Below, piece by piece: positions 1 through 12,117 of a DNA stretch of 64,000 nt (its first letter is position 1; every line of letters begins with the position of its first letter). The stretch is taken from positions 1,302,001 to 1,366,000 of the forward strand of contig JAEUWY010000015.1 in the NCBI GenBank assembly GCA_022059125.1, read 5' to 3'. The notes under the pieces were generated by a model. It made no database searches. It saw only the letters and a list, made by a program, of their open reading frames with translations, and was not told the origin of the DNA. Position numbers and translations under genes: made by a program. The stretch comes from Corynespora cassiicola. Lineage: Eukaryota; Ascomycota; Dothideomycetes; Pleosporales; Corynesporascaceae.

Positions 1-3000
1 GGCCTGTTGTGGCTTCATCCGTGGTGAGATGGGCTCTCTGAGGCCGAAATGCATGTTTACTCAACCTCTATCCATCGTCTTACCCGTTCACCGATGGTCA
101 GACTACACGCAGATGAAACCGCCTCGTCCATTTAGCCTCTGGCTCCTACATAGCATTCTATCCTACCTCGATCCAACCCATCGACGACGCTTACGGCGCC
201 ACCCGCCATCACTGAAACCTCAGTCCACCACCACCACCACCACCACCACCAACACCCTCCTCCCCCATTCCCATTACGTTTTGAAGCTCCGCGCCCGCAT
301 CCCCAGCGCCACACCGGCAAGGACCGTCCCTCACCGATGAGATTCCTATCCCAACGTCCTCCGTCTCATTCTCACCATCTGACATGCAGTGCGATAACGT
401 TACACCAAACAACGAAAAAAACAGGGCGCCCCCCCACGGCTTCCTCTACCCTTTCAGACTACCCGACATGAACACCCCTCGCATCGCATGGCAGCGCATG
501 GCCGGGGTACCACCACACCACCATTTTTTTTTTTTAGGTGAGCAAGGCACGCAAAAGCCTTCGATTTCTTTCCTTTCGTTCTTTCTATCAATCCCAGACG
601 CGCATCCTGGCTGCAGGTACATGTACATGTGTGACTGCAGGCAAGCATCCCCCAATCCTTTGACGCATCACATCATCCTCTCCCTCCCTCCCCCCGACTC
701 CGAGCTCGTACCCGTAACCCCGAACCCATGTCCCGATATGCCAAAGTGAGAAATACCCATGGGGGATTTCTTGCGCCCATGCGCGGCGTGCAGATATGGT
801 AATTGTACATGGTAGGGGTGTATGTGTGTTCGTGCGTGCGAGGGCGCATTTCCCGGTAAGCAAGCACACGGTGTACGGGCCGTCCGAGCCTGGGCATGTT
901 GCAGGAACACGAGGGGTAAATTGAGGGAAATGGCTGGGTGGGTGTGTGGGTTTGGGCTTGGTGATGCAGCATGGGCCGAACCGCTGGGGATGGGGCATGG
1001 TGGTGGTGTTGGTGGGATAATACAAAGGTGGGGAGGGGAGGGGAGTACACATGTGCATTGCTGCTTGCTGCTTGCTGCTGCTGCTGCTGCTGCTTGCTGC
1101 AAGGTCGCGTACATGGCTTTGGGACTGTTGGACTGTTCGCGACTTGTTCGCGAACTCTCTAGGCGAGGGACACGGCATGATGCAATGTTGATTGTATATT
1201 AAGGGCGAATGTGCGGGTTTCCTGGGCCAGTCGGGCGAGGCTGGTCGGAACCGCCGGGATTCCACTATCTCGGGAGCTCATGGGATGACTCTTGTTGTAT
1301 TCTGCCGTTATCTCGGCTTTTGTCCGAACTTTCGCCAAACGAAGGGGAACAAACGATGTTACCGTGGTGTTTTGATGCCATGGTACCTAGCTGTCTGATG
1401 GTGGGCCAGACCCCGTGATCGGAGGCCCTCGAATCCTCTTGAGCGGCTCGGTCGCAAGGAAGCTGGGGAAAGGAGTAGCGCATTGGCGACGTCGGAGTCG
1501 GAGCTGGGCAGAGGGTCTCCAGCGTTCCAGCCTCGCCGTCCTCCGCGGGCGGATTCACGATCAGGCAAGGTCACATGCACTCCATAATCTCGGGCAGGGC
1601 TCGCTTCCTCCCGTCTCCAGATTCGCGTACTTGTCAGAATTTCATCGCCGCTCATTTTGGGTCATCCCGGATCGGCGCTGCTCTCCACGTCGCCTTTTGG
1701 GCAGTGATGGGCATTTGCAGATAGACCTCACCCAAACTTCGAAACCCGTCGCTTTATCCAACCGCGCTGCCCGTTCGAGCATTGCAGGCCGTCCCATGAT
1801 CACTTTGTCGCCTCCCGTTCCCTACCTACTCGCAAACGCCGTGGCCGGGACTTGCCCCAAGTAAACGTCGTCGCCTTCGCGCGCGATGATCACTTGCTCC
1901 AAACAAGGGGTGCAGAGCGAAGTGTCTGGTCCCGGCCTGAGGTTGTTCCAATCTCCACAACCAGAGCCAGGAGACCTCGATGCCGCCCCGTAATCGATTC
2001 ATTCACCGGCAGCTTCGCTACTGCCTGCTGCCGCGGTGGCCTGTCGCTCGACTTATCGTCCGCGGCATGGCCGGTACCGACTGAATGCGGAACACCCTGC
2101 TTCCGACCAATGCTCTGCCAATATCTCACGATAGGATAAACGAAGCCGAGAGGGTAAGTGTTTGGGGTTTGTTGCTGCTGCCTACGTCATGGGCTTCGTA
2201 TTCTGCGACCCCGACGTCATCCTCCCCCAGGAGCTGGGACAGAGTACGGCTGCAAGCTGTTGTGGAGGGCGCAGCTGGAGCCGTCGTGGTGTCCAACTTT
2301 TTCTCTTTGGAGGGGGGTTACACGGTAAAGTCCTGGGCTAGCGAACTGCTTACTGAGAGCAAAGTTAGATGTCCACGATCGCGCGGGCGAGACGCCGCGA
2401 GATTCCCTGCAACGAAACAAAACGCCATGTACCCGGGCTGATAGGGCCCCGAAACCTGGGTCTGGGAGGGCCATTATCGACGCGCCTGTCAATTAAGGAT
2501 CGGCATGGTGATCACTATCGGATTCCTACCTGTAACAGGTACTTCCAAACGAGCCCTGTGAGAAGAACCGAACCTTGCTGCCGTCGCAGTTACTGCAAGA
2601 GGGTCATGCCTGCGGCCTCTCGCGCCCGCTTCTGGAAATGGGGTATGCCTGTTGCGGTAGCATCACGACCACCGTACGCGCCGCACCAAGGGAGGCGATG
2701 AGAGGGGCGGTTCGGCCGGATCGTGATAAGAGCATACCCGCCTGGCTGACCTATTCTTGTACAGCCAACAAGCCGCATCACCGTTATCGTCTCGCCGTCA
2801 CTGCTACTTCGAGTATAGGGGACAAGCAGGCTGAGCGGGTCAACGTGCGTAAGACAGGTAGAGGGACAAGAAGCGATTAGCTCGGATGGATCTGTTTGAC
2901 ATGTCCTAAGACAGACAATGCGTTGGCACCCTTTTTGGTCGGCGAGGCAGGCATGGTGCTGAGTATATGGCTCGGAGAATAGGTGGAGTCCCGGAGGGCG

Positions 3001-3981
3001 CAGCTGTAGCTGCAGGAGTCGCCCTCGAAGTCTGATGCAAAACCGTCGATCACCCACGCTCTGCGCGGGCGTACCTCTCTGATCCTCGCCGGCCGACCAA
3101 GGTATCTGACGGTTATTTCTTTTCATTTCAGGATGATTAAGTTTTGGTGGTGGGTATTGATACGCGGCCACGGGCCGAGGGAGGCCTGCTGCCGAGAGGG
3201 CTGAAGCATGGCGGTTGCCATTGGACATGGGGGCACAAAGCAAAGTACCATGCAAAAGAGTAATCTGCACTACGCTGATCTCCAATAAAAGATGCACGAG
3301 CCCGTTCCATGGGGATACGGAAGAAGATTCGCCGTTAAGCTTTCATTCGCCATTCGTATATGCGGGTCGTGCGCGGAGGTGATACAAGATGGACGTTGAG
3401 TCGAATTCAAGGGTGCAAGCCCAACAGCCACACGAAGCCGCGCTTAGGATGGCGTCCGTACGTGTCTGCGGGCTTGACCAGCCTGGCTTGCTGTCAGCCC
3501 GCCTCGCGCCCCATGTGGGGTGGACGGTGGTCCATTTTCGTCCTGGCCGTCGGGTACGTGCATCCCGAGCTATCTCGGCCAGAAGTGCTGCAGTCATCTT
3601 GATGAGTGAGCTTGGTGCCTTGTCGTGACGTCCATGAGAAGTCTGGGTGTGGATGGCGCGCCGGTGAAGGTAAAAAAGTTTGGGCTGGCGTGGAGGGACG
3701 GCGCCAGGGGCATTGGCACGCGGGTCGTCTATTGATCATGATTTCATGAGTCCTTTGATAGGGCCACTACTGCAGCTGCTCCGGATGAAGGTACTTGGCA
3801 GTGAATTGTACGGAGCACCCCCGACGCAGAGGTGGAGGGCGGAGCGGAGCGGGGCCTTGATGCCAAGGACTGCCCCGCTCGGAACTTGGAGCTGGTTTTT
3901 CCGATGTTGTGCAAACGCATCAAACTCCAATATCGTCACAAGCCCCATCGCAGAGTCTCGTGCAACGTCCAAAGCTTCGCG
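1..3981. other. Gene-free stretch with low-complexity tracts
   Basis: I see no coding region I can support over these 4 kb. Open frames are short, overlap in several frames and lack splice-linked continuations. A CCA/CAC trinucleotide run lies at about 226-250, a T run at about 524-535 and a CTG run at about 1075-1093. The last part is presumably the promoter and 5' leader of the prefoldin gene that follows. The length is unusual compared with the 0.5-1 kb spacers in most of the window, so a non-coding RNA or decayed element remains possible, but nothing in the sequence shows one. Confidence 0.5.
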
Positions 3982-4850
3982 ATGGCTACCACGGCCAAGT
4001 CCGGAAGGTGTGTATACGTCTTTGTGTCTGAAGACATGGCTAATCCCTTGCAGCGGCAAAGATGCGCCAACGAACCCCCGCGGCATCCCCGTCGCGCCGT
4101 TCGTCGACCGAGTCGAGGACTACGTGAACGACCGTTCCGAGGTGGAGCCTACCATAAACAATTTCAAGGAGATGATCTCGTACGCGATTTCTATACTCGA
4201 GCTTCGGAGACCCGGTTTCTGATATTGTGTGTGTGTAGGAAGTACCAGTTCATGGAAGCGAACACCCAACGACGTGCTGCGGGGTTAAAGGACAAAATTC
4301 CAGATATCCACAAGACGCTCGAAACCGTGAAATTTCTCAAGTCGAGGAAGGTATAGATGAATCGGCAAGGGTCATTTGGCAATTGTAGTCTGATTCAGTG
4401 CGCAGGACCAGGAGCAGACCGACCCAATCGAGACCACCTTTGAATTGAACGATACGCTCTACGCAAAGGCGGAGATTCCACCTACCGACGAAGTGTATCT
4501 ATGGTTAGGTGTATGTTCAAACCTCTTTCTCCCAGCGGGGGGTGGGCACTGACATTTAAACAGGCAAATGTCATGTTGGCATACCCTATCCCAGAGGCCG
4601 AGGAACTCTTGCAGACGAAGCTCTCAACGGCAAAGCAGAGCCTTTCCAACTGTGAGGAGGACCTAGAGTTCTTGAGGGAGCAGATTACGGTGAGTGTTTT
4701 GAGCTGCTAGGAAGAGAAGCCACTAATCTCGAATAGACTCTCGAGGTCGCATTCGCACGCGTGTACAACTGGGACGTCGCACAGCGACGCAAAGAGCGGG
4801 AGACCGGAGAGTCAATAGAAGGCAAGAAAGGAACTCCCCCCAACGGTTAG
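3982..4850 (+). CDS. PAC10: Prefoldin subunit 3 (VBP1/Pac10-like)
   Basis: Six exons: 3982-4007, 4054-4179, 4239-4350, 4406-4510, 4564-4689 and 4737-4850 give 202 aa, the usual length for this subunit. The product is an alpha-type subunit of the cytosolic prefoldin hexamer, which captures nascent actin and tubulin and passes them to the TRiC/CCT chaperonin. Visible features are the N-terminal segment GIPVAPFVDRVEDYV, the motif TFELNDTLYAKA, then YLWLGANVMLAYPIPEAEEL, flanked by long heptad-like helices, the expected coiled-coil/beta-hairpin/coiled-coil order. All five introns are GT-AG and 46-59 nt long. The start ATG is the only one that joins in frame to the conserved second exon. The tail EGKKGTPPNG is not conserved in type. 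Confidence 0.92.
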
Positions 4851-5721
4851 AAGCCTCTTCCATCTATAGCCGTCGACTTGGGTAGACGAGTCACGGTGGA
4901 AGGTCGGGCATAGTACTCGGAGGGTAAATGACGAAGTACACAAAAAAAATATCACCATATTTCCCGAGCGATACAAGATGTGCCATGCTATCCCGGTCAA
5001 TTGGGATGTCCATTTTCTATCTTCCCTGCAGTGCGGCTGCGCTTCTGTTTCATCGACCTTGGTGCTGGTACACAGACTGCTTCTTCAGATGCACAACATA
5101 CCCAAAGAGCCGGTATCCCACAACCTGGCTAGCTGCATCACCGATCATCTTGATTTGGTTTTAAACGGCTCTTGCATCGGCCTTTACCGTCGTTTGAGAC
5201 AGGGAGTAGCCACTTCCACGTTGGAGGCCAATTGGCTCATATTGATGTGTGCGCGAACGCTATATAAAAGCAATATAGGTTGCAGCTGAGAACATCTCTC
5301 GGCATTACAGAGCGCCGACGTCATACATTATTGGGAGTATACGCTCTTTGCTGTTTCTCTCCGCCCTTTCTAGTTTTTGATGTTCCAAGTACACGATGCA
5401 TTCTGGTCCTTTGAGCCACATTTCTTGGTATCATCATATCGACCATGAATTTTAGCGTATTAGATAGGCCACATGGATTTGCAGATTCAAGCCTCTGGAT
5501 ACATCGCACGATAGCATTCATCGATTTCGCAGAGGACATGCCCCACTAACGTAATCTAGCACTAGCCTCCTCGGCCTTTTCCCAAATTCAACCGCCATCT
5601 CAATTTGTAAATGTACTTCTCCATCAACATCCAAGGATAGAACCGACATCACAACCTAGGCCTTGGGACCACACTTCAGAATCCACACCCCGGGAATCCC
5701 CAGATATCCAAAAAATAAAAA
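4851..5721. other. Spacer between prefoldin and methyltransferase genes
   Basis: This holds the 3' region of the prefoldin gene and the promoter of the homocysteine methyltransferase gene. It is AT-richer than its surroundings, with a TATATAAA-like stretch near 5262. No coding potential is seen. Confidence 0.6.
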
Positions 5722-6741
5722 ATGGCCCCCCCAACCCCCCTCACATCCCTTCTCTCCCACCCCACCAACAACACCCCCATAATCCTCGACGGAGCCCTGG
5801 CCACCTACCTCGAGACCCTCGGCGCCGACATAACAACCTCCCTCTGGTCCGCCCAACTCCTCTCCACCAACCCCTCCCTGATCCGCAAGGCGCACAGAGA
5901 CTACTTCCTGGCCGGCGCCAACGTCGCCATCACGGCCAGCTACCAGGCCTCCTTTCCGGGGCTGATGCAGAACCTGGACTGGTCGGCCATCCCGGGCGCA
6001 GAGACGCGCGAGCAGAGGGAGGCCTACGCCAAGACGCTGATCCGCACGAGCGTGGAGCAGGCGCGCGCCGCGCGGGACGAGGTGTGCGGCATGGATGCGT
6101 TCGTGGCGGGGCGGGGCGTCGAGGCGGTCGAGAGGACGCTCCTGGTGGCTGGGAGTGTGGGCCCGTATGGCGCGTTTTTGGCGGATGGGAGTGAGTACCG
6201 CGGCGACTATGTCGTGGGCAAGGAAGAGATGAAGGAGTTCCACCGCACGCGCATCCAGGTTCTTGTTGACTCGGGCGCGGACATACTTGCGTGCGAGACT
6301 ATTCCGTCGTTTGCGGAGGCGGAGGCTTTGGTGGAGCTGCTGAGGGAGGAGTTTCCCGCCCAAGAGGCGTGGTTTTCGTTTACGCTGAGGGACGGCGGGA
6401 GTATTAGTGATGGGACTGGGTTGGAGGAAGTGGTTCGGCTGCTGGAGGGATGTGACAAGGTGGTTGCGGTTGGGGTGAATTGTGTGCCCGAGGATACGGG
6501 TTTGGCGGCGCTGGAGACGCTCAAGGGTTTGACAAAGAAGCCTCTGGTCATGTATCCGAACTCCGGAGAGCAGTGGAATGCTCAGGCTAGAGATTGGGAA
6601 GGTCACAGAACGGAGGGAAAACAGTTGGCGGACAGGGCCAGGGAATGGCATAGTGCCGGTGCCAGGTTGATTGGAGGCTGTTGCAGGACGACCCCAAAGG
6701 ACATCGAGGTCATCATGAAAGCGTTAGTAGACGCGCCTTGA
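5722..6741 (+). CDS. Homocysteine S-methyltransferase
   Basis: Intronless, 339 aa. The enzyme moves a methyl group from S-methylmethionine (or S-adenosylmethionine in the yeast Mht1/Sam4 type) to homocysteine, giving methionine, in the cytosol. The fold starts with ILDGALATYLETLGAD, and the three zinc/thiol ligands of the family are present: Cys254 in GVNC, and Cys320-Cys321 in GGCCRTTP near the C terminus. AGSVGPYGAFLADGSEYRGDY is also typical. The ATG at 5722 follows an A-rich leader and puts the family N terminus about 20 residues in, so I prefer it. There is strong C in third codon positions in the first half. Which methyl donor is used cannot be read from the sequence. The yeast homologues are MHT1 and SAM4. 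Confidence 0.93.
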   Translation: MAPPTPLTSLLSHPTNNTPIILDGALATYLETLGADITTSLWSAQLLSTNPSLIRKAHRDYFLAGANVAITASYQASFPGLMQNLDWSAIPGAETREQREAYAKTLIRTSVEQARAARDEVCGMDAFVAGRGVEAVERTLLVAGSVGPYGAFLADGSEYRGDYVVGKEEMKEFHRTRIQVLVDSGADILACETIPSFAEAEALVELLREEFPAQEAWFSFTLRDGGSISDGTGLEEVVRLLEGCDKVVAVGVNCVPEDTGLAALETLKGLTKKPLVMYPNSGEQWNAQARDWEGHRTEGKQLADRAREWHSAGARLIGGCCRTTPKDIEVIMKALVDAP

Positions 6742-7214
6742 GGAAAGGACCTGCAAAACAAGAACGAGAATCCCAAAAAAGTCGGCACTGGAGAAAACCC
6801 AGGCTACATGTTTAGGGCCCGAGCACGTTGGTTTGCAAAGACGAAGTCGTCCAGCACTTCTCATATCAAGATATGGTTGATTATATAGACAATGGAACAG
6901 TTCAAGTCACAAGAGACGTCGATCAAAGGAGACGGGGACTTGGGCCGTTGAAAAAGGTGCATTATATTGACTATTCATGGTTGTCGGCCGCTTTTAAGTG
7001 GTAACATGTCCTCGAGAAAAAGTCCTAGAAGAGCCAGAGCAGATCGCTCACAATCCCACCAGTGAAAGCATGTAACTACTATGCGGGCCTGCTAAATAGA
7101 TGCCAGGTGCGATAGGCGTTGCAAGAATGACCCACAATCCTACCACACCAGCGCAGCAGCGTGCCCATTTCATACCATGTAGACCACAACGTGTAGGGGG
7201 ATGTTCCCGAAGCT
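6742..7214. other. Convergent 3' spacer
   Basis: This lies between the stop codons of two convergent genes (methyltransferase on +, GPI protein on -). Nothing else is visible. Confidence 0.6.
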
Positions 7215-8208
7215 CTAGGCGAAAAGGGTAAATGCGAAGGCGACAACAATGGCCGCGATCGAGCTCTTGCCGGCTCCACCAATACGTTGGCCCAAGCTGG
7301 GGAACTCAGTGTACGTGGGCAGGAGGGAGGTGATGGAGTGGTTTCCGGTCGTCGAAGGAAGATGTCTTTTCTATCGTCAGTCGATGAATATGCAATGTAA
7401 ACATTGGAGACTTACCCAGAGCCAGAGATGCTGGTGCCATGACTAGCCGTGGGGACAGGGTCCACTTCTGTGGAGTTGCTTGGGTGAGGCTTAGTGATGA
7501 CGGAAGTCGCAGTGTGGCTAAGCACGCTTGTAACTTGCGTGGTGGCATGAGTAGTGAAGTTGGGCCAGCTAGTGTGGAGCGAAGGGGTTGGCTTGATGGA
7601 GGTAAAGACAGGCGGGGTGTGTCCATATCCTGGGGAAGAAGTAGCGAAGGAGGTAGGAACTGCATCTGTATCCGTGCTAGAAGACCCCCCGTAAGAAGGC
7701 TCTTCAGAAGCAGTAGGCAACGAATCGAGGTCCGTGCTGGTTGTCACTCCGAAGCTCGGGAATGAATAGGAATTGTGTGGGTCTAGCGGAATCGAGTAAC
7801 TGGACCAGCTAGTGCCGGGCAACATGCTGGGAATAGTGCCGATGAAGTCACTGGTAGTCATGAGGGGTAGCTCAGCACTGAGGGCTGTGGTCGGTTCCTC
7901 GTTGATGGGAGTGGTGACAGGAGTGTCCAGTGCCGGGCAAACGGTAGTGGTGAGAGCCACAACCGACGTGACGACCGTCGTGCCACTGACAGTGCAATCA
8001 ATGGTTCCACAGTGGGTGACAGTATATAGAGACGTCTGGTAGACGACAGAAGTGCTCAAGACGTTCAGAGCATTCTCGGCACGGGCGTCTGCGAGCTGTC
8101 AGTTGTGGTTCCACTACGGGCAAAGTGAATAGAACCGGGCATACCATTGATAGAAGCGAGGGCTGGCGAGACAGCCCCGCCGAGGACAGCAAGCTGGAGC
8201 ACCTTCAT
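7215..8208 (-). CDS. Ser/Thr-rich secreted GPI-anchored protein
   Basis: Three exons read from 8208 down: 8145-8208, 7416-8088 and 7365-7215, 295 aa. Residues 1-19 form a signal peptide (MKVLQLAVLGGAVSPALAS). A Cys-containing stretch with TVTHCGTIDCTVSGTTVV follows, then a long Ser/Thr/Pro region expected to be heavily O-glycosylated. The end is typical of GPI addition: small residues GGAGKSS followed by the hydrophobic tail IAAIVVAFAFTLFA. Both introns are GT-AG (56 and 50 nt). The C-terminal anchor signal exists only if the last intron is removed, which supports the model. It is probably a cell-wall or plasma-membrane surface protein. I do not recognise a named family. Confidence 0.78.
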
Positions 8209-8995
8209 GGCGACACAAAGCTGGCAGTGATGCAAGTGGGGGGCGAAGGATGGCAACGAGCTCGTGGCTGATTGCGGTTAAGAGAGCGTGTGGGCGAACG
8301 AATGTAGGAAGTTGGGTGGAGTAGAAGGAGAGCAGCCTGAGGGTGAGGTCGAGGGGGCTTTATGGACTCGGACGGCAGGTGCGTGCCAAGGCTAGCGTCT
8401 GCCACAACACAAACGGGAAGCACGTTGCATTGGGCCTGCCGAGTGACAGAGCTGAGCTGGGGGGCTCCTCTGGCACCTTCTTAACCAAACGACTGGCCCG
8501 TGACGTGACCGCGCTGCGACCTCGGGGCCAACACGCGCCGTTGTTTGCTGCCATGTGACTTTTTGTTTTCACCCTCGCGCACTGCTTAGCCATACTGTCC
8601 ACAAGCAATCCTTTGGTTTCGACTTTGAGGCAATGGGAACTCGAATGAACATATTGCGGAGGAGCGTTTCCTCCATTGACATCACAACCTTGGAACCCTG
8701 GAATGTTGGAACATTTCCAAAGACACCTGATAATTGCTTTCACCATAAAAGCATACTCCTCCTGGTTTTGATATCTCATAATGCCACATAATTCTAGAAG
8801 TCAAAACTAGAAGCAGTCAAAAAAAAAAATAATCTTTCAATTTCATAGACCCTAGAGTCATATCCAGTGTAGAAGCTATCTATGTTGTCTTGAGACTACA
8901 ATCAGCGATCATTACAACGATGCCCATCGCGAAAACTCCCTCGGGAAACATACTATTTCCAGACAAGGTCACCAAATTCATCACAGTCAGAACCC
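8209..8995. other. Spacer with promoter of the GPI-protein gene
   Basis: This contains the promoter of the GPI-protein gene (right side read leftward) and the 3' region of the DUF2855 gene. There is an A run near 8820-8829. No coding signal. Confidence 0.6.
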
Positions 8996-10271
8996 TCAAA
9001 TCTTGAACACCAACCCCGTGTCCGCACCCACCTTGTCCTTGCAAAGCGCTTCCCACTCCTCTGCCCACGCCTCCAACCCATGTTTCCACTTCAAGCTAAC
9101 CCCCGGGATAGCCCCGTCTTTCTCGAAACCCTCCCACTGGGAATAGAACCCCTCAAAGTAGGCATCCCCACCGACCTCAATCCCCTTCTCGCGCAGCATC
9201 GACGCATGCACCGTGATCTTGTCAATCCTCTCCATCAACGTCTTGGTCGCATCATCAGGATGCTGTGGCTTAACCTCCCCACCCACAGTGATGAACGTGA
9301 ACGGCACCGAGGACCCCGACAGCGCCTCAACCCATACTTTCGTATTGCGACCGCCAAAGTCCAACAGCACAACACGACGCGTCCCCGCAGCGAGCTCTTT
9401 AGCGGCCTCGACCTCAGAGTAGAGCAGCGTTCTGTCGTAGAGCCCACTCTTCTCGACCAGCGCCTTCGAGGCTTCGGAGCTGACGCCGACGACGTAGCGC
9501 GGCTGGTGCTCCCTGGGCCGATTGCGTCGCAGTTGGTGGGCCAGCGAGACGCTCGTCTTCCCGCTCGCAGACAGGAGGATGACGGTTGCGTCGTCGAGGT
9601 TTGCGTCCTCGGCGGTCCAGTCGCCGGTGCCCCAGGGGTGGATGCGGTTCTGCTCGTTCCAGGCGAAGGCGTACGCATTGATGTTGTACGACGTGGCAAA
9701 GAGGCATTGCATCAATGCGTCCCAGCCGAGGGAATCTAGCGTCTTGGTCTTCTCGAGCTCATCGAGTGGGGCGCAGATTCGGTAGCGGTTGTACACTTTC
9801 CATAATTGCTGGCGGTGTTCGTCCAGGGCGTAGATTTGGTCTTTGAAGTCGGTGTGCTCGATGTGAATATCTTCCGGCAAGTTGCTGATGGGGAGGAAGC
9901 CGTATACGGTTTTGCCGGCGGGGATGTCGGGGACTGTGCTGTCAATGATTTCAGCGTAGCCCCACGCGGAGATGCGACCGTAAGCCGAGCGATCGTTGTA
10001 TGGTGCAGGGGTGTTTTCTGGCTGGGGGTAGATGTCCCACCAACCCATCAAATGCCCCTTCTCAGAATTAGCACTGTCATTCCTCGGTTTCCTCGATTCC
10101 AAGGGAATGCCTCACGATTCGAGCATATGAAAAGTTGTTTGTTGTCAGACCTAAAATCTTGGTCTGTAGGCGGAGCGATGATGGGGCAAGAGGGGGCAAC
10201 GGATCAGGGGGCAGCTTCACAAGCCGGTGTTGGGTATAATCGACCTTGTCAAGAATATGAAGAGTTGCCAT
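8996..10271 (-). CDS. DUF2855 family protein
   Basis: Two exons from 10271 down: 10116-10271 and 8996-10057, 405 aa. The intron (58 nt, GTGAGG...AAG, branch TGCTAAT) joins NNFSYARI to GHLMGWWDIYP, restoring the continuous N-terminal block of the DUF2855 family. Later blocks include FATSYNINAYAF and VILLSASGKTSVSLAHQLRR, which looks like a nucleotide-binding GxxGKTS-type loop in a dehydrogenase-like fold. The family resembles medium-chain reductases, but no reaction is established. An upstream in-frame ATG at 10283 would add four residues. I chose 10271 (MATLHIL) because that is where family-like sequence begins. Confidence 0.85.
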
Positions 10272-10879
10272 GGCTTTTTGCAAAAGGAATGCCTGTGCCG
10301 GTTTGTCTTGGATATGCTCACCCTTTTATATCAGTCCATCCCACAGCCTCACGCGGACAATATTATCCTGAAGGATTTGATCACTCATCCAAAATATGAC
10401 TCAGTCCTTTGGAAGATTGGGCATTTGTTTGGCATCGTCCTCTATCGTCCACTGATATCCCGGCATTTCCGTTCAAATGTGTGGAGCATAACGTGAAGGT
10501 CTTGGCCATATCCGCATTGGGCATAGCGGCGAGACGATGGATTACCGAAATTGGCGAACGACTTGGTGTAGCCCGAGAAGATTCTTAGTAGGGTACGCCG
10601 ATAGCACCTAGCTTTGTAATGCATATTCCGTTAGAGTAAAGCACCTTGTTGGCACCTAAATACACTATAGCACACCCGACACTCGACAGTATATGATGAC
10701 GGCATGCCCCACTACGACACATGATTGATATCAGCACAATGCTTTGTGGACACGAAGGTGATGTACCAAGATTATTTGAGTGTGGGAACGCTATTTGTGG
10801 GGTAACTACTCGAGCCCCATCCTCTGGAGGGATGCCTCCAACTTCCCCACCTCTTGCTGCTTGTTGTGGTGTTAGCAAG
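10272..10879. other. Spacer upstream of the DUF2855 gene
   Basis: Promoter of the DUF2855 gene and 3' region of the following minus-strand gene. No supportable coding sequence. Confidence 0.6.
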
Positions 10880-12117
10880 TTATTCCATTTCTCCGAGAAA
10901 TGAAGCAAGTTCGACTTGTTTTGCCTTACGAACCTTCCTTCCCTTACCGGTGTCCTTCGCCCCGCCAATGGCACGCTTCGTCCCCTGCGAAGAAAGAATT
11001 CGCAGGAACCAAAAAGCATCACTCCGATGGTCCCTGAAGATGTTCGCTTCCCCGTACTGGACCGTGAGCACGGATTTCTTGTTATTCGCAAGGGACGACT
11101 TATTGAAGGCACGACCGGCGAAGTCGTAAAGGTCTTCCAATTTGATGTCCATTTTGTCCGCGCTTCCCCAGATGCGTTGCGGAGTGCCGTTGAATCTCGA
11201 GTTTGGTCCGCTACAGGTTATGTCAGCATGTTTTGCCTTGAGAAGAAGAATTGATTGAAACTTACGGAGAAGTGTTCAAGTACTTCCAGTCGCCATTTGC
11301 AATGGACAGTTGGCGAGCTAGACTCCGCATCTCGAGGCTGACACTGTGACCATCGATGTTGACAAGGACCAATGAAGGAAATTGAACGAGACCATTCAAA
11401 GTGGGCTCGCAATCGATGCGGAAATTTCGTAGGAGCAGAACTCGGAGATTGCTGAATGCGCCTTTCTCGACAGCTGCCCTACCCCAGTCCCGCATGAACT
11501 TGTTGTTGATTCCGCTGTCGTCGTCCTGTGGTGAGTGAGCCATGTTGGGGTTTTGCTCCAAGCTCAATACACCGAGGTTAGAGATATCAAGCAGCATCAT
11601 TAGATGGTCGCGGTTAAGAGACAGATTACGGATACAGAGCATTGAGACGAAGTCGAAGGAGGGGTTTGAGAGCTTCAACGCGATTGATTCTAGCTGACGT
11701 GGAACACCGCGATATTGGGCGACGTGGGTGTAGAAGGTGCGCTCGACTTGTTCAGGATAGGCGGGGCGGAATAAAAGCCAGGCTTGAGTTGAGAAGGTCT
11801 CGCTGTTCCAATGGTTAGCTTCAATGCTACGAATGGTATGGCGAATTTACTTACGTTCGCTTCAACATAGTGTAGATATAGCGGGCGAAGTTCCAGTCGG
11901 TTCCAGGCAAAGTGTCGGCATCGACGGCATCTAGATGGTATGCAAGCGTGCGAGCAGCGGCGTCACGGAGCGACGAAGCACCCGGTCCCAGATTGCGGTA
12001 GGCGATGAGCTGGTTGCGATCACCGCGGCTTCTGTTGAGCCATTCGGAAACCATTGACTGCACTGGTACGGTGGTCTCAGTGAAGACCTGACCGGTTGAA
12101 CGGATGTAGGACGCCAT
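10880..12117 (-). CDS. Unknown protein with leucine-rich-repeat-like segments
   Basis: Three exons from 12117 down: 11855-12117, 11266-11802 and 10880-11210, 376 aa. All junctions are GT-AG and in frame. I do not recognise the family. The middle third has repeated hydrophobic patterns such as LCIRNLSLNRDHLMMLLDIS, LGVLSLEQN and LRVLLLRNFRID, like irregular leucine-rich repeats. The N terminus (MVSEWLNRS...DRNQLIAYRN) could be a degenerate F-box-like helix pair, but I cannot confirm it. The C terminus is basic (KGRKVRKAKQVE). No signal peptide or membrane segment is seen. The gene diverges from the spindle-protein gene at 12982 across an 864 bp intergenic promoter. Confidence 0.75.

Noticed and set aside
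588..1265. 225-codon minus-strand frame
   Set aside because: Composition is dominated by Pro/Thr/His/Ser runs from simple-sequence DNA, it overlaps other open frames, and it has no conserved motif.
5656..6651. 331-codon open frame on the minus strand
   Set aside because: It is the antisense of the homocysteine methyltransferase gene, produced by its high third-position GC; its translation has no recognisable motif.
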